Assembly: GCA_013289475.1 (NCBI GenBank)
Contig: JABCZW010000024.1
Coordinates: forward strand, 1 to 34,695
Length of the DNA: 34,695 bases
Direction of reading: 5' to 3'
Source: Bacteroidota bacterium
GTDB lineage: Bacteria; Bacteroidota; Bacteroidia; JABEUT01
The position numbers and the translations under genes were made by a program. The stretch's first letter is position 1. Every line of letters starts with the position of its first letter. This document shows, one piece after another, positions 1 to 7,906 of this stretch. The notes below the pieces were generated by a model. The model worked only from the letters and a program-made list of their open reading frames with translations. It was not told the DNA's origin and made no database searches.

Positions 1-2
1 CG

Positions 3-650
3 GCAGTTACTTCAACAGGTGCGACAGGTAATGTTACTGCTTCCGGAATAAGTACTTTCTCGCCATGGGTGCTTGGTTTGTTTGCTTCACCATTGCCAAT
101 TAAACTGGTAGATTTTACTGCTGTGTATAATAATGATGAGAATATTGTAAACCTTAATTGGATCACAGCAAGTGAAAAAAATAATAAGTCGTTTACTGTT
201 GAACGCTCAATTGACGGTGTAACTTATACAGAAATTGCAACTGTAGCAGGCGCAGGTAGCAGTTCGGAAACACTTAATTATGCTTCTATCGACACTAAAC
301 CTGTTATTGGAATAGATTATTACAGGTTAAAGCAAACTGACTTTGATGGGAACTTCACCTATTCAGATGTGGTACCTGTTACTATTACTGCAGCACAAAG
401 TACCAGTGTATTCCCAAACCCTGTGCGCACCAGCTTAGGTGTTAATTATAACTCAAGTTTAGCCGGAGTAGTGGTGTTGAAAGTTTTAGAGCTAAGTACG
501 GGCAGGCAGCTAAACACTTACTCTTTTAATGCTGCTAAAGGGAATAATACCTTTTCTATAGATGCCCGTGATTATGCCGATGGCTTATACATGGTCCAGA
601 TTACAGGCACTGACGGCAGTACTTATAATGATAAGTTTATAAAGGAGTAA
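3..650 (+). CDS. T9SS-secreted protein, C-terminal part (5' end outside window)
   Basis: The reading frame is open from the first complete codon of the window, so this is the C-terminal 215 residues of a longer protein and no start is assigned; an in-frame GTG at 69 is only an internal codon. The visible part has a beta-sandwich stretch containing the phrase NLNWITASEKNN, common just before the end of Bacteroidetes secreted proteins, followed by a Por secretion (type IX) C-terminal sorting domain over about the last 80 residues. That domain begins at the FPNPV motif and ends with GLYMVQI...KFIKE. In this family the domain directs export across the outer membrane and is then removed or used for surface attachment. 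Nothing visible reveals the cargo function. The 3' end lies 10 bp from the convergent mrp gene. Confidence 0.85.
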   Translation, partial: AVTSTGATGNVTASGISTFSPWVLGLFASPLPIKLVDFTAVYNNDENIVNLNWITASEKNNKSFTVERSIDGVTYTEIATVAGAGSSSETLNYASIDTKPVIGIDYYRLKQTDFDGNFTYSDVVPVTITAAQSTSVFPNPVRTSLGVNYNSSLAGVVVLKVLELSTGRQLNTYSFNAAKGNNTFSIDARDYADGLYMVQITGTDGSTYNDKFIKE

Positions 651-660
651 AGCTTCTTTA

Positions 661-1758
661 TTAAACCGTCTCCAACTGCTTCTCTTCTTTCTTATGATTA
701 GCAATTGCAACTTGCTGTGCAACGTTGCTTGCCAAATCTAAAAATGCTTTAGCCTGCGGAGTGTCTTTTTGCAATACTGCCGGGCGGCCTGCATCGCCTG
801 CTTCGCAAATGCTTTGTACAATTGGTATTTGCCCAAGGAAAGGAACCTTTAATTCATCAGCTAAGTTCTTAGCCCCGTCTTTACCGAAGATAAAATATTT
901 ATTGTTGGGTAATTCAGCAGGGGTGAAGTATGCCATGTTTTCCACTATTCCTAAAACAGGTACATGAATATCTTTATGGCCGAACATACTCACAGCTTTG
1001 CGTACATCCATTAACGAAATATTTTGCGGAGTACTTACTACCACTGCACCTGTAATGGTCGCGCTGGAAACCAAGGAGAGCTGTATATCTCCTGTTCCCG
1101 GAGGCAGATCAATGATCATATAATCAAGGTCGCCCCAAATAGCATCATTAATAAGTTGTTGGAAAGCTTTTGATGCCATTGGGCCTCTCCACACTACTGC
1201 CTGCGCATTGGTAACAAAGAAACCTATTGAGAGCATTTTCACTCCGTAGTTTTCAATGGGCTTCATATAGGTCTTGCCATTAATATCCTCTAACAATGGC
1301 TTTTCGTCTATTACATCAAACATCATGGGTATCGATGGGCCATAAATATCGGCATCCAACAAACCAACTTTTGCACCCTGCAGTGCAAGCGCAACAGCCA
1401 GGTTAGCAGCAACGGTAGATTTTCCCACGCCGCCTTTACCCGATGCAACAGCAATAATATTTTTAACTCCTGATAACACCGAGCCTGCTCCTTTAGCTTC
1501 TCTTCTGGTAGTTACTTTGGCAGTCATATTTACGTTTACCTCTGCTTCTTTATCTACATAATATATGATAGCGTTGATACATGCCTTGTGTATCATTTCC
1601 TTCATTGGGCATGCTGGTGTAGTTAGTACAACGGTAAAATTTACTTTTTTACCATCAACCACAACATCTTTTACCATGCCAAGGGTAACAATATCTTTAT
1701 CGAAATCGGGATCTATTACGTTTTTAAGCGCTTCTATTACTTGTTCTTGGGTTATCAT
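661..1758 (-). CDS. mrp: Mrp/NBP35-family iron-sulfur cluster carrier ATPase
   Basis: The 365-residue protein is a P-loop ATPase of the Mrp/ApbC family, thought to carry and transfer Fe-S clusters in the cytoplasm. Residues 4-80 form an MIP18/DUF59 domain with the conserved CPM motif at 50-52. A deviant Walker A, GKGGVGKST, lies at 107-115, and DADIYGPSIP and IDLPPGTGD follow. The VENMAYF motif (272-278) is not followed by the CxxC pair that binds a bridging cluster in many Mrp proteins; the segment reads TPAELPNN instead. I believe this is usual in Bacteroidetes, so I do not treat the gene as broken. A weak -7 like sequence (TAACTTTA, 1775-1782) precedes the ATG. A repeat element separates mrp from the gene upstream on the same strand. 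Confidence 0.93.
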   Translation of the reverse strand: MITQEQVIEALKNVIDPDFDKDIVTLGMVKDVVVDGKKVNFTVVLTTPACPMKEMIHKACINAIIYYVDKEAEVNVNMTAKVTTRREAKGAGSVLSGVKNIIAVASGKGGVGKSTVAANLAVALALQGAKVGLLDADIYGPSIPMMFDVIDEKPLLEDINGKTYMKPIENYGVKMLSIGFFVTNAQAVVWRGPMASKAFQQLINDAIWGDLDYMIIDLPPGTGDIQLSLVSSATITGAVVVSTPQNISLMDVRKAVSMFGHKDIHVPVLGIVENMAYFTPAELPNNKYFIFGKDGAKNLADELKVPFLGQIPIVQSICEAGDAGRPAVLQKDTPQAKAFLDLASNVAQQVAIANHKKEEKQLETV

Positions 1759-1804
1759 ATCACTAAAATTTAGGTAAAGTTATGAATTTATATCATATTT
1801 ATCA

Positions 1805-1887
1805 GGGCGTTCCCCTCCTTCGTCGGGTCGGGCTTTACACCACAAGTCCTCGCTTCGCTGCGGGCTTTTCACTCCAATCCCTAACGC
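1805..1887. repeat. Dispersed-repeat-like intergenic element, 83 bp
   Basis: This G+C-rich block fills most of the gap between the alkyltransferase-like gene and mrp and differs sharply in composition from the A+T-rich flanks. It begins GGGCGTT and ends CTAACGC, so GCGTT (1807-1811) and AACGC (1883-1887) form short terminal inverted repeats. The interior carries GTCGGGTCGGGCTT, AAGTCCTCGCTTCGCTGCGG and CACTCCAATCCC. From memory, near-identical non-coding blocks occur in many copies in Bacteroidetes genomes. No second copy is in this window, so the repeat nature rests on that recollection. No coding role is likely. Confidence 0.55.
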
Positions 1888-1900
1888 GAAAGGCACTGGA

Positions 1901-2230
1901 TTATAATACCAGCTCAATTGCAGGGTCCCAGAACACTTTCTTGAAGTTCTGCACCATATCCTTCTTGACTTTTATACCTTCTTTTGCCAGCATTTGCTCC
2001 ATAAGCTTCGGATGCCCAAAATGGTGCTTGCCTGATAACATACCCAGGCGGTTAACCACCCTATGAGCAGGTACGGGTGGCTTTTTTCCGTGTGCCTGGT
2101 TCATGGCCCAACCAACTACTCGCGATGATTGTGCCGAACCGAGGTATTTGGCAATAGCTCCATAACTTGTGACCCTGCCTTTGGGTACATGTCGTACCAC
2201 CTCATAAATCATATCATAAAAGTCGTTCAT
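1901..2230 (-). CDS. Alkyltransferase-like (ATL) MGMT-family DNA-binding protein
   Basis: The 109-residue protein is the C-terminal DNA-binding domain of the O6-methylguanine-DNA methyltransferase family, with the usual order YEVVRHVPKGRVTSYGAIA, then SRVVGWAMN. The active-site motif PCHR of true methyltransferases is PAHR here (54-57), so the alkyl-accepting cysteine is Ala55. This makes it an alkyltransferase-like protein. Known ATL proteins bind O6-alkylguanine lesions, flip the base and hand the damage to nucleotide-excision repair rather than repairing it. The length suits a stand-alone ATL protein. A -7 motif ends only 4 bases before the ATG, suggesting a very short or absent leader. 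The gene is divergent from the operon starting at 2308. Confidence 0.88.
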   Translation of the reverse strand: MNDFYDMIYEVVRHVPKGRVTSYGAIAKYLGSAQSSRVVGWAMNQAHGKKPPVPAHRVVNRLGMLSGKHHFGHPKLMEQMLAKEGIKVKKDMVQNFKKVFWDPAIELVL

Positions 2231-2234
2231 AATG

Positions 2235-2242
2235 CAAATGTA
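2235..2242 (-). promoter_or_regulatory. Bacteroidetes -7 motif (TACATTTG) for the ATL gene
   Basis: On the minus strand TACATTTG fits the TAnnTTTG consensus. A TTTG lies 22 bases upstream, slightly longer than usual spacing. Transcription would begin at or next to the ATG at 2230, so the message may be leaderless. Confidence 0.45.
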
Positions 2243-2278
2243 TATTGAAAAGGCATCAGCCCGTCAAAACAAAATTGC

Positions 2279-2286
2279 TAAGTTTG
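2279..2286 (+). promoter_or_regulatory. Bacteroidetes -7 motif (TAAGTTTG) for the 2308-5118 operon
   Basis: TAAGTTTG is an exact match to TAnnTTTG and ends 21 bases before the ATG at 2308. No good -33 TTG lies at the expected distance. Its position makes the upstream TTG at 2245 an unlikely start for the next gene. Confidence 0.5.
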
Positions 2287-2307
2287 AAGAGAAATACAGA
2301 CAGGCCT

Positions 2308-2688
2308 ATGACAGATATTATTCAAAACGATTTTTCGTATTTAGAGCAGTATAACCAGTATACCGCTAACCCTGATTTTTGGAAAGAAGTGCTTGCACAA
2401 CTGAATAAAGATTTGGGCAAAGAAGACGTTATAAAGATTGCCGAAGAAATGCTGAAGGGTGATAATGTGGCTGAATTAGTAGTATTGTCCTTAGAAAAAT
2501 ATTTGCCTGAAATAACTCCTCAACTTTCTGAAATACTCTACAGGATTGATATTGGCGAGAAGCATATAGAATCGCTTAAAGGCATGCCGGTTGATATTTA
2601 TTACCGCTGCATGGCCGAAATGGTGCTGAAAAGAACAATACAAAAGGTAATTACCCGGAAGGCTTATTCCGGTAAAAAGATAGAATAG
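2308..2688 (+). CDS. Small hypothetical protein, first gene of symporter/patatin operon
   Basis: I do not recognise this 126-residue protein. It is predicted soluble and largely helical, starting MTDIIQNDFSYLEQYNQY, with no signal peptide, membrane segment or clear catalytic motif. The frame stays open back to a TTG at 2245, but the ATG at 2308 is preferred because a -7 promoter motif (2279-2286) lies between the two and the residues added by the TTG start look unstructured. Its stop codon TAG shares its last base with the GTG start of the symporter gene (TAGTG), so the two are probably translationally coupled. The context suggests cotranscription with the symporter and patatin-like genes; a functional link is only inference. 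Confidence 0.75.
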   Translation: MTDIIQNDFSYLEQYNQYTANPDFWKEVLAQLNKDLGKEDVIKIAEEMLKGDNVAELVVLSLEKYLPEITPQLSEILYRIDIGEKHIESLKGMPVDIYYRCMAEMVLKRTIQKVITRKAYSGKKIE

Positions 2689-4151
2689 TGTCAGCCACTG
2701 CCATACTTATTTGCCTTATCTCATACTTTGCTGTGCTCATGTTGGTATCGTATATTACAGGCCGTAACAGCACCAACGAAGGATTTTTCCTGGCTAACCG
2801 TAAATCGCCATGGTACCTTATAGCATTTGGTATGATAGGTTCTTCCATATCGGGAGTAACCTTTGTATCAGTGCCCGGTGCAGTTAAAGCAGGTGGTTTT
2901 ACTTATTACGAACTTGTACTTGGCCTTGTACTTGGCTACTGGGTAATTGCCTGGGTGCTTATGCCTGTTTATTATAAGTTGCAGCTTACATCTATATATA
3001 CTTATTTAAAAACCCGTTTTGGTAATTATGGTTATAAAACCGGTGCATCGTACTTTCTTCTATCGCGTATTATTGGAGCATCATTCCGTATTTATGTAGC
3101 GGTTGATGTATTGCAGAACTGCATCTTTAACCAATGGAACATAAATTTTGTGGTAAGTGCATCGTTAATAGTGATACTGATATGGCTCTATACACGAAGC
3201 GGGGGTATGAAAACAATTATTTGGACCGATGCCTTGCAAACATTCTTTTTATTGGCTGCATTAGTTGGAAGTATAATTCTCATCAGCCAGGCTATGCATT
3301 TGCATATTAGCGATCTGGCTAAAACAGTTACTGATTCGCCATACTCTAAAATGTTCGATTGGGATTATAAAAGTAAATATTATTTCTTCAAGCAATTCTT
3401 TAGCGGCGTATTTATAGCTATTGCCATGACCGGCCTTGACCAGGATATGATGCAGAAAAATCTTACCTGTAAAACAATAGGCGAATCGCAAAAAAATATT
3501 TTTTCATTCAGTATTATATACGCTGCTGTTGTGCTTGTGTTTTTAGCACTGGGTTCGCTTTTATATGCTTATGTAGAATTAAACCATATTGCAATACCTG
3601 CCAAAGCAGATGACCTTTACCCAATGCTTGCTACACAAGGGCATTTCGGAACCGTTGTTGCGTTTCTGTTCGTAATGGGAATAACAGCAGCTTCATTTGC
3701 CAGTGCTGATTCTGCACTTACAGCACTCACTACTTCGTTTTGTGTAGATATTTTGGATATAAACCGCAAAGAAAAAGATAAACAGGAAAGAACACGGAAG
3801 AATGTTCATGCCCTAATGGCAGTGGTTTTGATTTTAGTGATTATAATATATCGACTGATAAATGACCCCAGTATAATTAATGTGGTATATAAGGTTGCAG
3901 GCTATACCTATGGCCCTTTGCTGGGATTATATTCGTTTGGTTTACTTACCAAAATTAAGGCAAATGATACATGGATTCCCATAATTTGTATACTGGCACC
4001 TGTTATAAGTTATGTGCTTGATTCGCAATCAAAAGTATGGTTCAATGGCTATCAGTTTGGCTTCGAATTGCTTATAATGAATGCTTTGATTACCTTTATA
4101 GGGCTTTTGATATCAGCAATGAATGGTAAGGGAGTAAAAATTAATGAGTAA
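2688..4151 (+). CDS. Sodium:solute symporter (SSS family)
   Basis: The 487-residue inner-membrane protein belongs to the sodium:solute symporter family, which couples Na+ entry to uptake of a small solute. It has about 12-13 hydrophobic segments. The N-terminal part has the family phrases TNEGFFLANRKSPWYLIAFGM and SSISGVTFVSVPG, and the middle has ITAASFASADSALTALTTSF, equivalent to the conserved region around helix 8 that contributes to Na+ binding. The length is normal. The substrate cannot be read from the sequence. Translation starts at a GTG that overlaps the previous stop by one base, and the gene overlaps the patatin gene by 8 bases. This arrangement implies a three-gene operon. Confidence 0.9.
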   Translation: MSATAILICLISYFAVLMLVSYITGRNSTNEGFFLANRKSPWYLIAFGMIGSSISGVTFVSVPGAVKAGGFTYYELVLGLVLGYWVIAWVLMPVYYKLQLTSIYTYLKTRFGNYGYKTGASYFLLSRIIGASFRIYVAVDVLQNCIFNQWNINFVVSASLIVILIWLYTRSGGMKTIIWTDALQTFFLLAALVGSIILISQAMHLHISDLAKTVTDSPYSKMFDWDYKSKYYFFKQFFSGVFIAIAMTGLDQDMMQKNLTCKTIGESQKNIFSFSIIYAAVVLVFLALGSLLYAYVELNHIAIPAKADDLYPMLATQGHFGTVVAFLFVMGITAASFASADSALTALTTSFCVDILDINRKEKDKQERTRKNVHALMAVVLILVIIIYRLINDPSIINVVYKVAGYTYGPLLGLYSFGLLTKIKANDTWIPIICILAPVISYVLDSQSKVWFNGYQFGFELLIMNALITFIGLLISAMNGKGVKINE

Positions 4152-5118
4152 GACAGTTAGAATATTATCAATTGACGGAGGTGGTATTCGTGGAATACTA
4201 CCCGCGACTTTTTTAGCTGTATTGGAAGAAAGACTGCAAGAGGTTAAGAGCGATCCGAATATTCGCCTGTCAGATTATTTTGATTTTATTACCGGAACAA
4301 GTACCGGAGGATTACTTACATGCGTGTATCTTGCACCGGATGAGACTGATGCCAAGCGTCCCAGGTTTACAGCAAGACAGGCTGTGGAGTTTTATTTTGC
4401 TTATGGTGGCCATTCCTTTACGGTGATGGAGAATGCAGGGTTTCATAAATATTCTCCTGAAGGATTAGAGGCGCAATTGAGATTGTTCTTTAAAGACTTA
4501 AAACTCAGCCAACTTATAAAACCAAGTTGTATTACCGCATATGATCTTGTGCATACCGAACCATATTTGTTTTTATCGCACAAAGCTGTGGGTGATCCAC
4601 GATCAGATTTTTTTGTGCGTTCAGTAATCCGCTCTACATCGGCCCTACCTGGAGTATTTCCTCCAGCTAAAGCGCATAACATGGCCGAAAGGCCATATAC
4701 ATTTATTGACGGAAGTATTTTTGCATACAACCCCGCTTTCTTTGCATACATGCAGGCAAGGTTAACCTTTCCTGAGGCGGATAGTTTCTTTTTACTTTCA
4801 TTAGGTACAGGCTTGGCTACATCAGCCTATACCGATGCCGAAACAGATGATAGCAGCGAAAAGAACTGGGCACGTATGTTGGCTAATATTGCTTTTGATG
4901 CGCATAGCGATATGGTGAATTTTCAGTTAGAAGATATATTTAAGAATAAGCCCCAATCTACATACACTCGCTTGCAGCCTTCATTGCATGGCTTGAATAA
5001 AGAGATGGATAATGTTTCGATGGAAAATATTACTTCGCTGGCTAAGGCAGGCGAAGCATTTGTAAAAACAAATGAAAAGACTTTATCAGATATTGTTGAA
5101 CTGCTGACGAAAGACTAA
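4144..5118 (+). CDS. Patatin-like phospholipase
   Basis: The 324-residue protein is a patatin-family serine lipase or acyl hydrolase with a Ser-Asp dyad. Visible parts are the oxyanion-hole loop DGGGIRG (11-17), the nucleophile elbow GTSTG (51-55, Ser53) and the aspartate motif IDGS (188-191, Asp189), where most patatins have DGG or DGA. The full dyad is therefore present and the enzyme should be active. There is no signal peptide, so it is probably cytoplasmic. It overlaps the symporter gene by 8 bases (ATGAGTAA) and its stop overlaps that of the convergent FMN reductase. Patatins also serve as CBASS effectors (CapV), but no cyclic-nucleotide synthase lies nearby, so a metabolic role in lipid turnover is more likely. 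Confidence 0.9.
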   Translation: MSKTVRILSIDGGGIRGILPATFLAVLEERLQEVKSDPNIRLSDYFDFITGTSTGGLLTCVYLAPDETDAKRPRFTARQAVEFYFAYGGHSFTVMENAGFHKYSPEGLEAQLRLFFKDLKLSQLIKPSCITAYDLVHTEPYLFLSHKAVGDPRSDFFVRSVIRSTSALPGVFPPAKAHNMAERPYTFIDGSIFAYNPAFFAYMQARLTFPEADSFFLLSLGTGLATSAYTDAETDDSSEKNWARMLANIAFDAHSDMVNFQLEDIFKNKPQSTYTRLQPSLHGLNKEMDNVSMENITSLAKAGEAFVKTNEKTLSDIVELLTKD

Positions 5119-5687
5119 GCCTTCATTCTTTTTGTGGCTTCCATAAACCAAAGCAATTCGTTTACAAACCCTGTTGCACGCTTATCATCGAATTCTTTAT
5201 TGTTAGAATTACCATCTTCGGTAAAGCCCTTATCAATAGTTGGTGCAGGAAAAGTAGCAGTAACAACCAAGGCACGTATTTTCCAAAGTGAGAACTGCAA
5301 AGAAGTAATTACCTGCGAACCGCCAAATACCCCATTAGAAACAGTTGAAATAGCTATGGGTTTATGGTGCCATTCATCATAAAGTAGGTCGACTATGTTT
5401 TTTAAACTTGCAGGGTAGCCGCCATTATATTCGGGAGTAACAATAATCACTCCGTCGGCACTTTTTACTCTTCCTGCAAATTCAAGCACCTTTGCATCAG
5501 GATTCTTTTGATACTGCAGGCGTTCATTAAATACAGGGAACTTATATTCGTTCAGGTCTGCTATTTCGACATTTGCAAGGCCTTTTTCTTCAATAAATTT
5601 CTTGAAGAATAAAGCCACACGGTGGCTTTTTCTTCCTTCACGCACACTGGCGGAAATAATTAAAATCTGGGGCTTGTTTTCTGCCAT
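5115..5687 (-). CDS. NAD(P)H-dependent FMN reductase (flavodoxin fold)
   Basis: The 190-residue protein fits the NADPH-dependent FMN reductase/azoreductase-like family, cytoplasmic flavoenzymes that reduce free flavin, quinones or azo compounds. ISASVREGRKSHRVA (residues 11-25) is the FMN phosphate-binding loop and VTPEYNGGYPASLKNIVD is the diagnostic flavin-binding motif. It is probably monocistronic. Its stop (TAG) overlaps the stop of the convergent patatin gene by 4 bases. The A+T-rich 116-bp gap upstream, shared with the divergent T9SS gene, must hold both promoters, but no clear TAnnTTTG match is present. The physiological substrate is unknown. Confidence 0.9.
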   Translation of the reverse strand: MAENKPQILIISASVREGRKSHRVALFFKKFIEEKGLANVEIADLNEYKFPVFNERLQYQKNPDAKVLEFAGRVKSADGVIIVTPEYNGGYPASLKNIVDLLYDEWHHKPIAISTVSNGVFGGSQVITSLQFSLWKIRALVVTATFPAPTIDKGFTEDGNSNNKEFDDKRATGFVNELLWFMEATKRMKA

Positions 5688-5803
5688 AACTATATTTATT
5701 GATTACCAAGGTAATAAAAAACGCTTAAACAATAACTAAAACTGATTAGGGCAAGGGAATGGAAAATATCTTATATTAGCTTATCTGTTTATCTCCCTGG
5801 TAA

Positions 5804-7906
5804 ATGAAAAAAATATTACTTCTGCTTTTTTGCGCCTTGCCTTTTATTGGAGTTTCTCAAACCCTTAATTTACCTGTACGTTCAAAAACTGCACTTTCGG
5901 GTAGCCAGTTTGAAGCAACTATAGCATCTTCTTCCTTAAGCCTTACCAATAGGGAGAATATGATATATGCACAGATTTTAAAAGGCAATGTACCCGATTT
6001 TTACCGTAAGCTCGATACCGTAAATGTATCTGTAACTGTAAAATCGGTAAAGCAAAGCGTTACATATTACGTGGCACCCGATTATGTAACTATAGGTTGC
6101 GATAGCGATTATTACCTATGCCCCATGAGCCCTATGCTGGCTACAAAGATTGTCAGTCTTACCGGCACTACTCTTTGTACGCGCAGAATGGTGGGAGAGG
6201 TTTGGTCGGCAGCTAAAGTGAAACTTAGCCCGCAAACTTTGCCCCCCGGTCCGCTAATGAGTACTGTGCCTTTTTTCTATCATCACGATTCTTTGGTTGA
6301 TAGTTTGAGGGATACATTTTTACCTGCTCATCCGCTTGGCCAGCTAGTAAGTGGTGACCAGAAAGATGTAATTATATCAAACCTGATATACTCAATTGCT
6401 AATCGTGTAATTATTTTCGGATGGTACTATACTACCGGTACCTATATACAACCCATGACCAATGTGCATGCCGACACTTATATGGATTATAGTCATGGCA
6501 TTAGGTTGGTGCAAAACAACTGCTGGCTGAATGATACTACTCCCACTACCATACAATCTATTTTGGAATCTTCTGCTGAAGATACCTTGTTGAGTGATGA
6601 AGGCGTTATTGCTCAGCCCTGGTACCCGTACGGAATAACACAAAAGACTCCAACATCATTTGCGGTGTTGCGAAACACTCCCACATCATTAAAAGTAGTT
6701 GTAAAGAATGATGATTCGGTTACGCACTACAATATTTATACAAGTACTGATGGTGTTAATTATAGTGAGATGGTGAGAGTGCCCAAAAGCAATTTGGTTA
6801 TAGCCGGATTGCAAACAGATAAATTATATTATGTAAAGATAATGGCATATGATTCAATGAGCGGAACAACATCAGCTATGTCGGAAGTATTGGTTGCAGT
6901 ACCCACAAGCAGGAATGACAGTACTTTGCTTGTAAGTGGTTTTGAACGTGCAATTGCAGGCAATACTTACAACTTTACTATACAACACGGCTCGGCATTA
7001 TATAATAATAACAGGTTTACAGAAAGTTGCACACATAAAGCAATTACTGATAAATTGGTTTCACTGCAAAACTATGCTGCAGTTGATTGGATATTGGGAG
7101 AAGAAAGTACAATTGACAGTAGTTTTACTCCCAGTGAACAAGTATACATTACTGCTTACTTGCAAAAGGGCGGATACCTATTTACTTCAGGTTCTGAAAT
7201 CGGCTATGATCTATATGCTTTTGGAAGTGCTAGTGACAAGCTATTTTACAGCAATTACTTAAAAGCAAGATATATATCTGATGCACCAAATGGTAAGGCA
7301 AATACATACTATTCAAGTATGGTTAGCCCTATTGCGACTTCCATATTTGAAAATAAGGATACCGTAGATTTTGATAATGGCACACATGGTACATACAATG
7401 TAAGTTATCCTGATGCCATTTCACCGATTAATGGTGCCCAAGCCGATTTGCATTACAATACACTCGATACGGAATATGCTTGCATACATTATGTAGGAGT
7501 ATTTAACGGAGGTATAAAAACCGGTAAGCTTGTTTATATGTCTTATCCATTTGAAACCATTTATCCATCTACTACTCGCGATACAGTTATGAAGGATGTT
7601 TTGATTTTCTTTTTCGGTAATAAAGCAACATTAACCGGTATTGAGGAATCTATCGTAAGTGAGAACCCGGTGGTTGTTTATCCTAACCCTAATAATGGTG
7701 TATTTACAATTAAGCTTTCTCAGCCTTTGCAAAATCCGGTTAATGTTAGAATATTTGATCTGTCTGGCCGATTGGTGAAAGAAGAAACAATGCAGGAAGA
7801 AGAGAAGCAGGTCAGGTGCAACGATTTGAATTCCGGGACTTACCTGGTACAATTATATAGTAAAGATGTTTTACTGAGTGTTTCCCGGGTGGTAATAGTT
7901 AACTAA
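5804..7906 (+). CDS. T9SS-exported multidomain protein with xanthan-lyase-like domain
   Basis: The 700-residue protein begins with a signal peptide (MKKILLLLFCALPFIGVSQ). Residues about 75-245 form a module I cannot name, with conserved-looking motifs DYVTIGCDSDYYLCP, HPLG and DYSHGIRLV (228-236) and Cys99, Cys106 and Cys125. A fibronectin type III-like domain follows (about 283-366). Residues 372-610, with DWILGEES (428-435) and GGYLFTSGSEIGYDL, resemble the domain annotated in Bacteroidetes as xanthan lyase/golvesin-associated; it has a class I glutamine-amidotransferase-like look. The last 75 residues, from VVYPNPNNGVF, are a type IX sorting domain. The protein should therefore be surface-attached or released. 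Enzyme activity is unproven. The 3' end overlaps the convergent gene by 8 bases. Confidence 0.88.
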   Translation: MKKILLLLFCALPFIGVSQTLNLPVRSKTALSGSQFEATIASSSLSLTNRENMIYAQILKGNVPDFYRKLDTVNVSVTVKSVKQSVTYYVAPDYVTIGCDSDYYLCPMSPMLATKIVSLTGTTLCTRRMVGEVWSAAKVKLSPQTLPPGPLMSTVPFFYHHDSLVDSLRDTFLPAHPLGQLVSGDQKDVIISNLIYSIANRVIIFGWYYTTGTYIQPMTNVHADTYMDYSHGIRLVQNNCWLNDTTPTTIQSILESSAEDTLLSDEGVIAQPWYPYGITQKTPTSFAVLRNTPTSLKVVVKNDDSVTHYNIYTSTDGVNYSEMVRVPKSNLVIAGLQTDKLYYVKIMAYDSMSGTTSAMSEVLVAVPTSRNDSTLLVSGFERAIAGNTYNFTIQHGSALYNNNRFTESCTHKAITDKLVSLQNYAAVDWILGEESTIDSSFTPSEQVYITAYLQKGGYLFTSGSEIGYDLYAFGSASDKLFYSNYLKARYISDAPNGKANTYYSSMVSPIATSIFENKDTVDFDNGTHGTYNVSYPDAISPINGAQADLHYNTLDTEYACIHYVGVFNGGIKTGKLVYMSYPFETIYPSTTRDTVMKDVLIFFFGNKATLTGIEESIVSENPVVVYPNPNNGVFTIKLSQPLQNPVNVRIFDLSGRLVKEETMQEEEKQVRCNDLNSGTYLVQLYSKDVLLSVSRVVIVN

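Noticed and set aside
661..1758. mrp as a damaged gene because CxxC is absent
   Set aside because: All other motifs are intact, the length is normal, and Bacteroidetes Mrp proteins, as I recall, generally lack this pair.
1782..2066. Plus-strand 94-codon frame across the repeat element and the end of the ATL gene
   Set aside because: It runs antisense to a recognised gene and through a non-coding repeat, with no family resemblance.
2245..2307. Extended N terminus of the small operon protein starting at TTG 2245
   Set aside because: The -7 motif at 2279-2286 lies within it, and an ATG at 2308 has normal spacing from that motif.
4144..5118. Patatin as a CBASS (CapV) defence effector
   Set aside because: No CD-NTase, E1/E2/JAB or HORMA genes lie nearby, and the gene is embedded in a symporter operon.
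6936..7262. 108-codon frame inside the 700-residue T9SS gene
   Set aside because: It is out of frame with a long, well-supported domain and shows no motif of its own.
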